Shown: positions 15,601 to 23,446 of the stretch, in pieces
Layout of the letters: each line of letters begins with the position of its first letter
Position numbering within the stretch: position 1 is the first letter of the stretch
Source: Pseudomonadota bacterium
GTDB taxonomy: Bacteria; Desulfobacterota; Desulfobacteria; Desulfobacterales; Desulfosarcinaceae
Direction: 5' to 3'
Assembly: GCA_023435265.1 (NCBI GenBank)
Contig: JAEYRZ010000155.1
Location: forward strand, 1 to 23,586
DNA: 23,586 bases
Translations under genes and position numbers: made by a program
Notes under the pieces: model-generated
Told to the model about the DNA's origin: nothing
Database searches by the model: none
What the model saw: only the letters and a program-made list of their open reading frames with translations

Positions 15601-16738
15601 CGGCGTGCCCTGGACCGAGATATGGCGGCTGAATGCCAGCCCGGTATGGCATTGCGCGCTCGAAGGCATTCCGGTGACGCATCACCAGGATGCGGAGGGT
15701 CGGTGGAACCCGCAGTGGCATCCCTGGCCCGGCGAGAAGGTGACGATCCGCGTAACGCGTCCGCCTGCGGTACCCGGGCAACACCTTACGATCGAACGAT
15801 CCGACTTGATCCTGACGCCTGGAATGCGTTTCCTCAAGGGAGAACTGACGGTGCAGATCCGCTCCAGCCGCGGCGGGCAGTATACGGTGACGTTGCCGCC
15901 CAAAGCCAATCTGCAGTCGGTGGCGGTCGACGGCCGAACACTCCCGGCCAGCCAGGACGGCGCGTTTATCACCATTCCCCTGCGTCCGGGCGGGCAACGT
16001 ATTTCACTCCAGTGGCATCAACCGGTCGGGTTCGCGGCCTTCTTCAAGGCTCCCGCGGTCGGGATCGGTGCACCGGCGGTCAACGCCCGGGTGACGCTCC
16101 AGATGCCGGCCAAGCGCTGGATCCTGCTCACGGGTGGTCCGCGATGGGGTCCAGCCGTGCTTTTCTGGAGCTATTTGATGGTGATCGTGCTGGCGGCGCT
16201 TGCCCTGGGGCGCAACGACCTGACACCGCTCAAAACCTGGCAGTGGCTCTTGCTGGGACTGGGGCTGACCCAAGTTCCGCCGGTGATGGCCCTGATCATT
16301 GTCGGTTGGCTGCTGGCGGTGGGGATACGTGACCGGCGGGGCGCCCCGGCGCACCGGCTGGCTTTCGACGGCATGCAGATCGCCTTGGCGGTCTGGACCC
16401 TGGCCGCCCTGATCAGCCTGTTCGCAGCCGTCAAAGCCGGACTGGTCGGCCAGCCCGAAATGCAAATCCACGGCAACGACTCCGACACCTGGACCCTGAA
16501 TTGGACCCAGGACCGTGTGGCCGACAGTATGCCCCGGCCCTGGGTGCTGAGCCTTCCCTTGTGGGTATTCCGTACGCTGATGCTCGGTTGGGCGCTCTGG
16601 CTGGCCTGGTCGCTCCTGGTTTGGCTGCAGTGGACGTGGAAGTGCTTCAGCCGTGACGGGCTTTGGCGCAGCGTGCTGTCCGGGCGCGGCAGGGCACCGT
16701 CCGCCGACGCCGGCAGCGGCGCGCAGCCAAGCAGTTGA
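12692..16738 (+). CDS. Giant multi-pass membrane protein with two large predicted periplasmic regions, family unknown
   Basis: The 1348-residue protein starts at ATG 12692, the first start after the promoter, with a signal-like hydrophobic N-terminus (about 8-25). Residues 26-465 are a strand-rich region without obvious motifs. About four membrane segments fill 470-560. A Pro-rich linker follows (565-640), then segments near 667-688 and 702-720. A second strand-rich region (725-1145) opens with LLEKPDCLPYC (Cys746, Cys750). Four further segments lie at about 1153-1316, before a short basic, Ser-rich cytoplasmic tail. I expect an inner-membrane protein exposing both large domains to the periplasm. 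I cannot assign a family or reaction. It is divergent from the CsgG/FlgT-like pair, which suggests a common envelope function. Confidence 0.8.
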   Translation: MNRLRGIGLCMVLLTIALGPASLEASLDPEAVPAELAPWRAWVLHGNAEALCPTAYNDGAVLHCRWPSRLELEVFTEGGRFEQRWLIFSRGWVTLPGGPESWPDAVSVDGASMPVIDRGGVPMVELLPGEHRVMGRFFWSRRPEVIAVPPELGLLSLSIDGRRIPAPVVDGEGRLWIQKGTNAEAVQDHLETRIFRLINDTVPLQVTTLLRLSVSGGGREEVFDPILPETAVPMDLASRLPVRLESDGRLRVQARAGQWEIRIDARLPGPVRKLTAPDRYGDEIWSFRAQHDLRLVEIVGVPAVAPTQTELPDEWRAWPAFLVKAGASVEFKEIRRGNPDPNPDQLNLHRILWLDFDGRGFTAHDRIDGTLSRSWRMTAKAMALGRVNVNGQDQVITRLDGSEQPGIELRQGRLEMSADSRVQETGGRISAVGWDLDFQEVDGLLHLPPGWRLLTAAGVDQISESWVQQWTLLDFFLVLIIALAVFKLRGWRWGLVALGVMILVFHEPGAPRIVWLHLAAVLALWPRLPYGWVKKAVCLWGLGASAVLLATAIPFMVHQLRWGIYPQLADDRMIAAPVYRTKAVMPESLPSAPPQAPIPPGEILKKDPARPQTADDRPTDPWRHDPNALIPTGPGLPDWQWRTIALQWNGPVTADQDVRFYLLSPRVNLLLAFLRVGLLAALIFGLFDWRTLWNTIRKTAPGATVLILTAWCAGGLEVAAAQAETAFPPPVLLDEFRQRLLEKPDCLPYCADTPRIELSINGDVLQLVLKINAARRTAVPLPVDRNAWTPEQILLDNAPAAGLTRTAGGQLWAFIPQGLHTMVLTGSVNPDGVVQIPLPMRPHTGSFTAPGWEVKGIQADGRVDSSLHLTRLQPAEGGPTAQPALPAFLQVERELQLDLSWQIQTTVRRMTPPGAPIVVAIPLLPGESITTGGVVIDQNQALIHLAAHQIVFTYTSDLAAASEINLTAPRGVPWTEIWRLNASPVWHCALEGIPVTHHQDAEGRWNPQWHPWPGEKVTIRVTRPPAVPGQHLTIERSDLILTPGMRFLKGELTVQIRSSRGGQYTVTLPPKANLQSVAVDGRTLPASQDGAFITIPLRPGGQRISLQWHQPVGFAAFFKAPAVGIGAPAVNARVTLQMPAKRWILLTGGPRWGPAVLFWSYLMVIVLAALALGRNDLTPLKTWQWLLLGLGLTQVPPVMALIIVGWLLAVGIRDRRGAPAHRLAFDGMQIALAVWTLAALISLFAAVKAGLVGQPEMQIHGNDSDTWTLNWTQDRVADSMPRPWVLSLPLWVFRTLMLGWALWLAWSLLVWLQWTWKCFSRDGLWRSVLSGRGRAPSADAGSGAQPSS

Positions 16739-16763
16739 TTCTGAAACCGGATTTCCATATGAT
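16735..16763 (+). promoter_or_regulatory. Probable recN promoter
   Basis: TTGATT (16735-16740), overlapping the stop of the preceding gene, is 17 bases from TATGAT (16758-16763). Initiation near 16770 gives a leader of about 33 bases. I do not see an obvious LexA palindrome over it. Confidence 0.5.
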
Positions 16764-16802
16764 CGGCGCATCGTACCGGCGTAGAACCATCTTGAAGGAA
16801 TC

Positions 16803-18503
16803 ATGCTTCAGGAACTGACCATCCGCAATTTCGCCATCATCGAAGATCTGACCATCCGCTTCGATGAAGGACTGACCATTCTCAGCGGCGAGACCGGCGC
16901 GGGCAAGTCGATCATCATCAATGCCATCGGCCTCCTGCTTGGGAGCCGGGCCAGCACCGCCCTGATCCGCACCGGCGCCGAAAGCGCCGAGCTCGAAGCG
17001 GCTTTCGAAATCGAACCTTCGGGCTGCGCCGCCCGGGCCATGGAAACCCTGGGCTACGATCCGACCGAAGGTTTGCTGATCCGACGGATTATCGCCCGCA
17101 GCGAGCGCCACCGTATTTTTATCAACGGCCGGTTGGGCACGATGCAGAACCTGGGGGCGATTACCGCGCACCTGGCCAGCATTTCAGGACAGCACGCGCA
17201 TCAGGGGCTCCTGAAAGAAGATCAACACCTGGCCGTCCTCGATCAATTCGGCGGCCTCGGTCCGCTGCGTGAAACCTATGCGGCGGCCTTTCGCGCAATC
17301 CTGCCCCTGATTGGCCGGCGGCGGGAACTGATCGACCGCAAGGCGCGCCAGGGCCGTGAACTGGATCTGCTGCATCATCAGCACCAGGAAATCGAAGCGG
17401 CGGCCGTGCACCCGGACGAGGATCGGGAACTGGAACAGGAACGCCTTCGCCTCAGACATGCCGAGAGCCTCTATCAGGCCGCGCAGCAGTGCGTGGATGA
17501 ACTTTACAGCGGCGAGGGCGCCGTATTGGAACGGCTGGGCGCAATGGCCAAAACCCTTGCCCAGTCCGGCCGCATCGACAGCCGCCTGGCACCCCATGCG
17601 GAGCAGCTGCATGATCTGAGCTACCGTGTGGAAGACCTCGCGGCGCAATTGCGCGACTACCTCAACCGCATCGATCTCGATCCGGAACGGCTCGAGACGG
17701 TGGAAGCGCGTCTGGATCAGCTCAACCGCCTCAAGCGCAAGTACGGCGGGTCGCTGGAAGCGGTGCTCGACTTGCAGCGCACTTTGGCCGAACGCTTTTC
17801 CGAAACCGAAAACATCGATCAGGTCATTGCGGAAATCAGCCGCGAACTCGACCTGCGGCACGGCGAACTGTGCCGTTTGGCGGCCCGGCTGAGCCAGGCA
17901 CGCCGGCAGACGGCTGACGATCTGGCCCGCCGGGTGGAGACGGAACTCAATTCGCTGCATATGCCGGGAACCCGCTTTAGCGTCGAGCTTGCGGCGCTGG
18001 CCGCATCCGGCGAGGTCGAGCCGTACTTGACCGATGCGGGACGCGCCCTCTCCGAGAGCGGCTCGGACCGCGCCGTTTTCATGATCGCGCCCAATGTGGG
18101 CGAAGCCATCAAACCGTTGACGGCGATTGCGTCCGGCGGCGAACTCTCCCGGGTTGTGCTGGCGCTCAAGGCCATTCTGGCCCGCACGGAGGCGCTGGAA
18201 ACCGTAGTCTTCGACGAAGTGGACGCCGGCATCGGGGGCGAAGCGGCCGATCTGGTCGGCCGCAAACTGGCGGCGCTGGCGGAGCGCCATCAGGTTCTAT
18301 GCATCACGCATCTTCCTCAGATCGCATGTCACGGCCGCCATCATTTCCGTATCTGCAAAAAAGTCGAGAAGGGGCGCACCCGCACGACCATCGCGCCGCT
18401 CGACGCCGATGAGCGGGTGGCCGAAATCGCCCGCATGCTGTCGGGTGAAAGAATCACGGCCACCACGCTCAAACATGCCGGGGAACTACTGGAGCGGCGA
18501 TAG
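16803..18503 (+). CDS. recN: DNA repair protein RecN
   Basis: This 566-residue SMC-like ATPase matches the usual RecN length of about 550-570. The N-terminus MLQELTIRNFAIIEDL is typical. Walker A is GETGAGKS (29-36). A long Arg/Leu-rich coiled-coil middle carries QHAHQGLL near residue 137. The ABC signature ASGGELSRV begins near 443, followed by Walker B VVFDEVDAGIGG and the ITHLPQIA switch His region. RecN binds single-stranded ends and tethers DNA during double-strand break repair by recombination. ATG 16803 has AAGGA close upstream. It follows the giant membrane gene by 64 bases but has a promoter candidate of its own. A cytoplasmic repair role is well established for the family. Confidence 0.97.
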   Translation: MLQELTIRNFAIIEDLTIRFDEGLTILSGETGAGKSIIINAIGLLLGSRASTALIRTGAESAELEAAFEIEPSGCAARAMETLGYDPTEGLLIRRIIARSERHRIFINGRLGTMQNLGAITAHLASISGQHAHQGLLKEDQHLAVLDQFGGLGPLRETYAAAFRAILPLIGRRRELIDRKARQGRELDLLHHQHQEIEAAAVHPDEDRELEQERLRLRHAESLYQAAQQCVDELYSGEGAVLERLGAMAKTLAQSGRIDSRLAPHAEQLHDLSYRVEDLAAQLRDYLNRIDLDPERLETVEARLDQLNRLKRKYGGSLEAVLDLQRTLAERFSETENIDQVIAEISRELDLRHGELCRLAARLSQARRQTADDLARRVETELNSLHMPGTRFSVELAALAASGEVEPYLTDAGRALSESGSDRAVFMIAPNVGEAIKPLTAIASGGELSRVVLALKAILARTEALETVVFDEVDAGIGGEAADLVGRKLAALAERHQVLCITHLPQIACHGRHHFRICKKVEKGRTRTTIAPLDADERVAEIARMLSGERITATTLKHAGELLERR

Positions 18504-18633
18504 CCGCCAGCTGCAACCAGACCGCACACAGTGCCCCGGCCGAGGACGCTCGTCCGTTCCGATCCATCCTGGCAAAACGCCGTAACCGCACGGAAGGTGA
18601 AGTGCCCTGATCTGCTCCTGATGGAGGTCATCG

Positions 18634-20880
18634 ATGTCCTGGTTTTACAGTATTCCGCCTTTTTTGACGGCGACCCTGCTGCTCGCGCTCTCGGCGCTCG
18701 CTTTCTGGCGCAGCGGCGGCGGCTGGACCAACCGCCTGTTCGGGCTGCTTTGCCTGCTGGGCGGCGTGCTGTACATCGACATCCTCATCGGTCTGAATGC
18801 CGCTTCAGGCGAAATCGCCCGGCTGACCAACCGCTCGGGCCATTTCCTGTATCCTTTTCTCGTCCCCCTTTTCATCCATTTCTTTCATACCTATCTGGGC
18901 GTTCGGCGGCGCTGGGTCGTGATCGCGGCCTATGGGTGGGCACTCGCCCTGGCGCCGCTGGCCTTCGGCGATCAGATGATCTCCGGCGCGCGGCAATACA
19001 GTTTCGGTTATACCGGCCGGGCCGGACCTCTGTACCCGGTCATGGCGGCGGGCACGGTCCTGGCGACGCTGTACAATCTCCTCCTGATTCGCATGGCCAT
19101 GCGCAACGAACGACACGCCGCGCGGCGTAACCGCCTGGGCTATATCCTGGTGGGTGTCGGCGGACTCGGGGTCCTGAGCAGCCTGAACTTTCTCTCTCTT
19201 TTCGGTGTGCCGGTATATCCCCCGGGCGCTTTCGGCTTTCTCCCCATGGCCGTGCTGGCGGCGGGTCTTTTCCGGCACGACCTTCTGGATTTCGGCCTGC
19301 TCTGGCGCAAAAGCCTGCTCTTCTCGTTCTTCACCGCAGCTTTGACTGCAGTTTATGCGCTGGTCATTGTGATGGTTCAGGCATTGATCAGCGGCCGCCT
19401 CGCCGAGTCCTATCTGTTTCCGGTACTGCTTTTCGTTCTAATCACCTTCCTGTTCGGCCCGCTCAAGCAGCGCGCCCAGTCGGCGCTGGAAAAACGTTTC
19501 ACCACAGGGCGATATGATTACCAGCAGACGATCAAACGGGTCAGCCGAACCATTGCCGCGGTGCTGGATTACGGAACGATCGACCGGTTGATGCGGGAAA
19601 CGTTGATCGAAGCCATGCAGGTTGAAAAAGGCATGCTGATGATCCGGACCGGAAAACAGGGCCGGTTTGTCCCGCTTGCAGTCGTCGGCGCCCCGGAAAT
19701 CGGCGCCGGACAATGGGAGCCGCAGCCCGCGCTGGTGCAGCGGCTCGAGACCGATCGGCAGCCGTTGCGACGCCCGGTGGTCGCCTGCCGCGGAGAAAGC
19801 AGGGACGCCGCCATTGCAGCCGATCTGAACCGTTGGAGGGCTGAAATCGTTTTTCCCATGCACTTTGAAGAACGCCTCAACGGCTTGTTGATCTTAGGTG
19901 AAAAACGCTCCGGGGCGGCATACTCTCGAGAAGACATCGATCTCATGGAGACGCTTTGCGCCCAGAGCGCCCTGGCGATCGAAAACGCCGCCGCCTACCA
20001 GGCTTTGAAGACACTGAACCGGAATCTCGAACAAAAGGTCGCGGACCGCACGCGCGAGCTGGAATCTGCCCTGATCGAAAAAGAACGCACCCAGGAACAG
20101 CTCATCCGTTCCGAAAGCCTGGCCGCATTAGGGCAGCTGGTGGCCGGCGTGGCCCATGAACTCAACAATCCCCTGGCCAGCGTCACCAGCCTGCTGCAAT
20201 CCACCCGCGAGGATCTCAGGCTCTGGGATCCGCAGCAGCCGCCCGACGAAGCCTGGATCGAAGATCTGGATTTCGCCGACAAAGAACTGCGGCGGGCCAA
20301 ATCGATCGTCGGCAGCCTGCTCGGGTTGGCGCGCCAGACCCAAACGTATACCGAGGAGTTCGATTTCAACGCCGTGGTGCAGGATGCCCTGCGGGTGCTG
20401 CACAATCAGTTCAAACATACCGGTATCAGGATCGAGCAGGATCTTGCGGCGCCGTTGCCCACGATTTTGGGGAACTTCGCCAACTTGGGGCAGGTTGTGG
20501 TCAATATCATCAAAAACGCGCTGCAGGCGGTCGCGGACCATCCGGACGGCCGGATCTCGATACGCTCCCGTTATGATCCGGACTGCAGGCAGATCCTGTT
20601 CATGTGCCGGGATAACGGCTGCGGCATCGCAGAGGCCATCCGCAAGGATGTCTTCAAGCCGTTTTACACCACGAAGCCGGTGGGGCAAGGCACGGGGCTG
20701 GGCTTGTATATCTCTCACGAAATCGCGCGCAAACACGGCGGCTCCATCGACTTGCACGCGGCGCAACCGCATGGGACGATCCTGACCGTGCGCCTGCCGG
20801 TGGCCTGCCCGCAGGCGTTTGAAAGGGGCCATGCATTTTCGAAGCGCCCTGCCGGTCGCTTCAATTCAAAAATGGCGTGA
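18634..20880 (+). CDS. Multi-pass membrane sensor histidine kinase with GAF domain
   Basis: This 748-residue protein starts at ATG 18634 with GGAGG six bases upstream. The first 285 residues hold about eight hydrophobic segments, similar in layout to the 7TM sensor part of some kinases. A GAF-like domain covers about 305-450, followed by a coiled stretch of Glu/Arg (455-495). The HisKA domain has phospho-acceptor His508 in GVAHELNNPLAS. The ATPase has the N-box IIKNALQAV (about 624-632), CRDNGCGI and GQGTGLGLYISHEI, ending at about 730; a short basic tail follows. It should sense a membrane or small-molecule signal and phosphorylate a regulator encoded elsewhere, since no response regulator gene is adjacent. 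It lies 130 bases after recN. I see no obvious terminator between them. Confidence 0.9.
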   Translation: MSWFYSIPPFLTATLLLALSALAFWRSGGGWTNRLFGLLCLLGGVLYIDILIGLNAASGEIARLTNRSGHFLYPFLVPLFIHFFHTYLGVRRRWVVIAAYGWALALAPLAFGDQMISGARQYSFGYTGRAGPLYPVMAAGTVLATLYNLLLIRMAMRNERHAARRNRLGYILVGVGGLGVLSSLNFLSLFGVPVYPPGAFGFLPMAVLAAGLFRHDLLDFGLLWRKSLLFSFFTAALTAVYALVIVMVQALISGRLAESYLFPVLLFVLITFLFGPLKQRAQSALEKRFTTGRYDYQQTIKRVSRTIAAVLDYGTIDRLMRETLIEAMQVEKGMLMIRTGKQGRFVPLAVVGAPEIGAGQWEPQPALVQRLETDRQPLRRPVVACRGESRDAAIAADLNRWRAEIVFPMHFEERLNGLLILGEKRSGAAYSREDIDLMETLCAQSALAIENAAAYQALKTLNRNLEQKVADRTRELESALIEKERTQEQLIRSESLAALGQLVAGVAHELNNPLASVTSLLQSTREDLRLWDPQQPPDEAWIEDLDFADKELRRAKSIVGSLLGLARQTQTYTEEFDFNAVVQDALRVLHNQFKHTGIRIEQDLAAPLPTILGNFANLGQVVVNIIKNALQAVADHPDGRISIRSRYDPDCRQILFMCRDNGCGIAEAIRKDVFKPFYTTKPVGQGTGLGLYISHEIARKHGGSIDLHAAQPHGTILTVRLPVACPQAFERGHAFSKRPAGRFNSKMA

Positions 20881-20894
20881 AATCAAGCGTTCTC

Positions 20895-20922
20895 TTGACA
20901 ATCCAGGGGCAATGATAATAAA
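20895..20922 (+). promoter_or_regulatory. Sigma-70 promoter of the fmdB-fur gene row
   Basis: A perfect -35 TTGACA (20895-20900) is followed after about 16 bases by the A/T-rich AATAAA/TAATAA block around 20916-20922. This is the only AT-rich patch in the spacer behind the kinase and lies about 35 bases before the fmdB-like start. Confidence 0.5.
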
Positions 20923-20956
20923 AAAGCGCTCGAATCAATCATTCAAGGATAGTGCG

Positions 20957-21202
20957 ATGCCGATCTACGAATTCAAATGTCTCAACTGCAATGAATACGT
21001 CGAAATCCTGGTGATGCGCCAGGACGACAAAGAAGTTGAAATGAAATGCACCAAATGCGGCGCTGAAGCGCTCGAACGGATTCTCAGCACGACCAGTTTC
21101 GCGATGGGCTCAGGCGGACAGAAAAGCGATACGTCGGCGCAGACGCGGACCTGTTCCGGCGGATCGTGCACCACCTGGAATATCCCGGGTCACTCACAAT
21201 AA
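20957..21202 (+). CDS. FmdB-family zinc ribbon protein
   Basis: This 81-residue protein starts at ATG 20957, with AAGGA before it, rather than further upstream in the open frame. MPIYEFKCLNCNEYVEIL, then MKCTKCGAEALERILSTTSF, give the two CxxC knuckles of the FmdB zinc ribbon. The Gly/Ser-rich tail ends with CSGGSCTTWN, a common end for this family in anaerobic Deltaproteobacteria. FmdB was named as a putative regulator of formamide/amide use, but most family members have no proven function. Here it leads a row with a Fur-type regulator 25 bases downstream, so a role in metal or redox response is a context guess. Confidence 0.85.
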   Translation: MPIYEFKCLNCNEYVEILVMRQDDKEVEMKCTKCGAEALERILSTTSFAMGSGGQKSDTSAQTRTCSGGSCTTWNIPGHSQ

Positions 21203-21205
21203 CCG

Positions 21206-21215
21206 CCGATATCGG
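21206..21215. promoter_or_regulatory. 10-bp palindrome before the Fur-FeoA gene
   Basis: CCGATATCGG is perfectly symmetrical and sits between the fmdB-like stop and the Fur-FeoA start (12 bases upstream of it). It may be an internal operator, but it does not match the classic Fur box. Confidence 0.25.
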
Positions 21216-21227
21216 TATAACGATTCA

Positions 21228-21950
21228 ATGGCCCCCCTGGCGCTCCACAAACAAGAAAAAGAACAGTTCATCAAACTTTTCAAGCAGGACTGCATCGATC
21301 GCTTTGAAGATCGACTGCTGGTTCTCGAATTTTTTCTGCGGGTCGAACACCACGTAACGGTCGCCGAACTGACCGAATTGATCCGGCAGGGCGGTTCGGC
21401 GCTTCCCGAGGCGTTTGTCGGCGACACCATCGAATTGATGTGCCGTTATGGTTTCGCGCAGCGCAATCCTTTCGACAATGGGGTCATGCGCTACGAGCAC
21501 CGCCACCTCGGTCAGCATCATGACCACATGATCTGCACCAAATGCCGCAAAATCATCGAATTCCAGAACCAGGCGGTGGAACAGCTGCAGGAGCAGATCG
21601 CCTCCGATTACGGCTTTCACATGCTGCAGCATAAAATGGAGCTTTACGGGATCTGCAGCGAGTGCCTGGCCGGACGCGACCGGCTCATTTCGCTCGATAC
21701 GGCCAAAAACGGCGAGCGTCTGATCGTCAAGGCGTTCAGCGGCGGGGCAAAATCCCGGTTGCGGCTTTTGACCATGGGATTGCGGGTCGGCGATCGTATT
21801 GAAGTGATCAACAACGTCCAACACGGCCAGCTGGTGATCGCCCTGGATTTCAAGCGCCTGGTGCTCGGCCGCGGTCTGGCCGAAAAGATCCAGGTGGCAC
21901 CCCTGCGGGGAAACGAAGCAACGGCTTCATCCCGCAGCGATCCGGTGTGA
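21228..21950 (+). CDS. Fur-family metalloregulator fused to a FeoA domain
   Basis: This protein of 240 residues is longer than usual Fur (about 140-150). Residues 10-85 hold the winged helix, ending in the wing MRYEHRH. The recognition-helix region reads FVGDTIELM, without the usual TVYR. The metal/dimer part has HHDHMICTKC (about 97-106) and CSEC (about 143-146), giving the HHxH site and two CxxC pairs of a structural zinc. From about 157 the chain switches to a FeoA/SH3-like domain with RLRLLTMGLRVGDRIEVINN and QLVIALDFKRLVLGRGLAEKI. FeoA domains also sit at the C-terminus of DtxR-type regulators, where they contact metal or the repressor core. It is probably an iron- or other metal-dependent repressor. 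The ribosome site is weak. Confidence 0.88.
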   Translation: MAPLALHKQEKEQFIKLFKQDCIDRFEDRLLVLEFFLRVEHHVTVAELTELIRQGGSALPEAFVGDTIELMCRYGFAQRNPFDNGVMRYEHRHLGQHHDHMICTKCRKIIEFQNQAVEQLQEQIASDYGFHMLQHKMELYGICSECLAGRDRLISLDTAKNGERLIVKAFSGGAKSRLRLLTMGLRVGDRIEVINNVQHGQLVIALDFKRLVLGRGLAEKIQVAPLRGNEATASSRSDPV

Positions 21951-21994
21951 TGCCGCCGATGAAGCAGTTGATCAACGCATGAAAGGTTCCCGGA

Positions 21995-22435
21995 ATGAAA
22001 CCGTTTCTTTTGATTCTTTTTACGGTTATCGCCTGTGCAGTTGCGGCCGGAACGGCGGCCGGCGCGGAACGCGTTGCGGTTACCGTCGATACGGCGAATA
22101 TCCGTTCGGGGCCGGGAGCGAACCACGCTTCGTTGTGGCAGGTCGAAAAGCATCACCCTTTTCTGGTTCTCGAGAAAAAGGAGGAGTGGTACCGCGTACG
22201 CGATTTCGAAGGCGATGAAGGCTGGGTCCACCGCTCGCTGGTCGGAAAGGCCGATACAGTGGTCGTCAAATCGAATCAATGCAACATACGTCAAGGCCCC
22301 GGAACGCAGTTCGACATCTTCTTTACGGTGGACAAGGGTATCCCCTTCAAAGCGCTCCGGCGCAAAGGCCAGTGGATCGAAATTGAACATGCAGACGGAG
22401 ACCGCGGCTGGATCCTGAATACGCTGGTATGGTGA
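21995..22435 (+). CDS. Exported double SH3b-domain protein
   Basis: This 146-residue precursor has a signal peptide (MKPFLLILFTVIACAVAAGTAAGA) and two bacterial SH3 domains in tandem: about 25-85 with ANIRSGPGANHA and GWVHRSLV, and about 86-146 with CNIRQGPGTQFD and GWILNTLVW. The NxRxGPG and GW signatures are those of SH3b domains that bind cell-wall peptides or other periplasmic partners. No catalytic domain is attached, so it is probably a periplasmic adaptor. ATG 21995 has AAAGG eight bases ahead. It lies 44 bases after the regulator and 6 bases before the kinase gene, consistent with one transcript. Confidence 0.85.
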   Translation: MKPFLLILFTVIACAVAAGTAAGAERVAVTVDTANIRSGPGANHASLWQVEKHHPFLVLEKKEEWYRVRDFEGDEGWVHRSLVGKADTVVVKSNQCNIRQGPGTQFDIFFTVDKGIPFKALRRKGQWIEIEHADGDRGWILNTLVW

Positions 22436-22441
22436 AATCCG

Positions 22442-23446
22442 ATGACGATTTACGAGCGAATCGATTCACAAAGAAAACTGATTGTCGGCGTCGGTTCCGC
22501 GCTGATCGATATCCTGGTTCATGAAAATGATGTTTTCCTCCAAAAAACAGGGGCGATCAAGGGCGGGATGGCATACGTCGACAAGTCCTTCATCGACACC
22601 ACCGTGGGCTTGGCGACATTGACCCCGGACGTGGTGCCCGGCGGATCGGCCTGCAATACCATGGTAGGCATCGGCCGGCTGGGCGGGCGGGCGCGTTTTG
22701 TGGGCAAATGCGGCAACGGCCCGATGGGCCAGCTCTTTCGAACCGACTTGCTGAAACAGAACGTCGAACCCCTTCTGTCGGGCTCGGTGTCGCCCACCGG
22801 ACGGGTGCTTTCGATCATCACCCCGGATGCACAGCGCTCGATGTTCACTTACCTAGGGGCCTCCGCCGAAGCGAAACCACAGGAAATCACGCCGGAATGC
22901 TTCGAGCAGGCGGCGGTTGTGCATGTCGAGGGTTATCTGGTGTTCAATCGGGAACTGATCACCACGGTGCTCGAATCGGCGAAAAAAGCGGGTGCGGTTG
23001 TCAGCCTCGATCTCGCCAGCTTCAACGTGGTCCTGCAATGCCGCGATATGCTGCCCGGGCTGATCGCCGAGTACGTCGATATTGTGATGGCCAATGAAGA
23101 TGAGGCCCGTGCCTACACCGGGCACGCGGATGAGCAAAAGGCGCTGCAGGCGCTGGGCGACGGCCCGGACCTGGCCGTTCTGAAGCTGGGTGAACGGGGG
23201 AGTTTGATATTGCATCAGGGCCGGACCCTGCATGTCGCAGCTTGCGGAAACGGGACCCGGGCCGTCGATACGACCGGTGCCGGCGATCTGTGGGCGGCCT
23301 GATTCTTATATGGTCTGACCCATCGTATGCCGCTCGCGCGCTGCGGAGAACTCGGCGCACGGTGCGGGTACGAAGTCTGTCAAGTGGTGGGCGCCCACAT
23401 CCCCGATGAACGCTGGGGTATCATCAAAGAAAGTCTGGAGGAATAA
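22442..23446 (+). CDS. PfkB-family carbohydrate/nucleoside kinase with in-frame TGA
   Basis: The frame from ATG 22442 encodes a ribokinase-fold kinase: GVGSALIDILV (16-26), the first PfkB signature around GGSACNTMVGIGRLGG (67-82) and the second, DTTGAGDLWAA (276-286), containing the catalytic Asp. A TGA at 23300-23302 then takes the place of the Gly usual in this family (AGFLYGL). The same frame continues as FLYGLTHRMPLARCGELGA and ends at TAA 23444-23446, giving the expected length of about 334 codons. Ending at 23302 would lose the last 47 residues, which shape the nucleotide pocket. A point mutation, sequence error or recoding could explain it. Substrate choice (adenosine or a sugar) is not certain; it resembles kinases annotated as adenosine kinase in this group of bacteria. 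Confidence 0.8.

Noticed and set aside
14462..15997. 511-codon minus-strand frame within the giant membrane-protein gene
   Set aside because: Low-complexity Arg/Gln/Gly-rich translation typical of an antisense shadow; the plus frame has a promoter, signal peptide and membrane segments.
17184..18290. 368-codon minus-strand frame opposite recN
   Set aside because: RecN Walker, signature and coiled-coil features settle the coding strand.
23300..23302. TGA as a selenocysteine codon
   Set aside because: The nearby hairpin is short and too close, and the site is a structural Gly in the family; kept only as a remote alternative in the findings.
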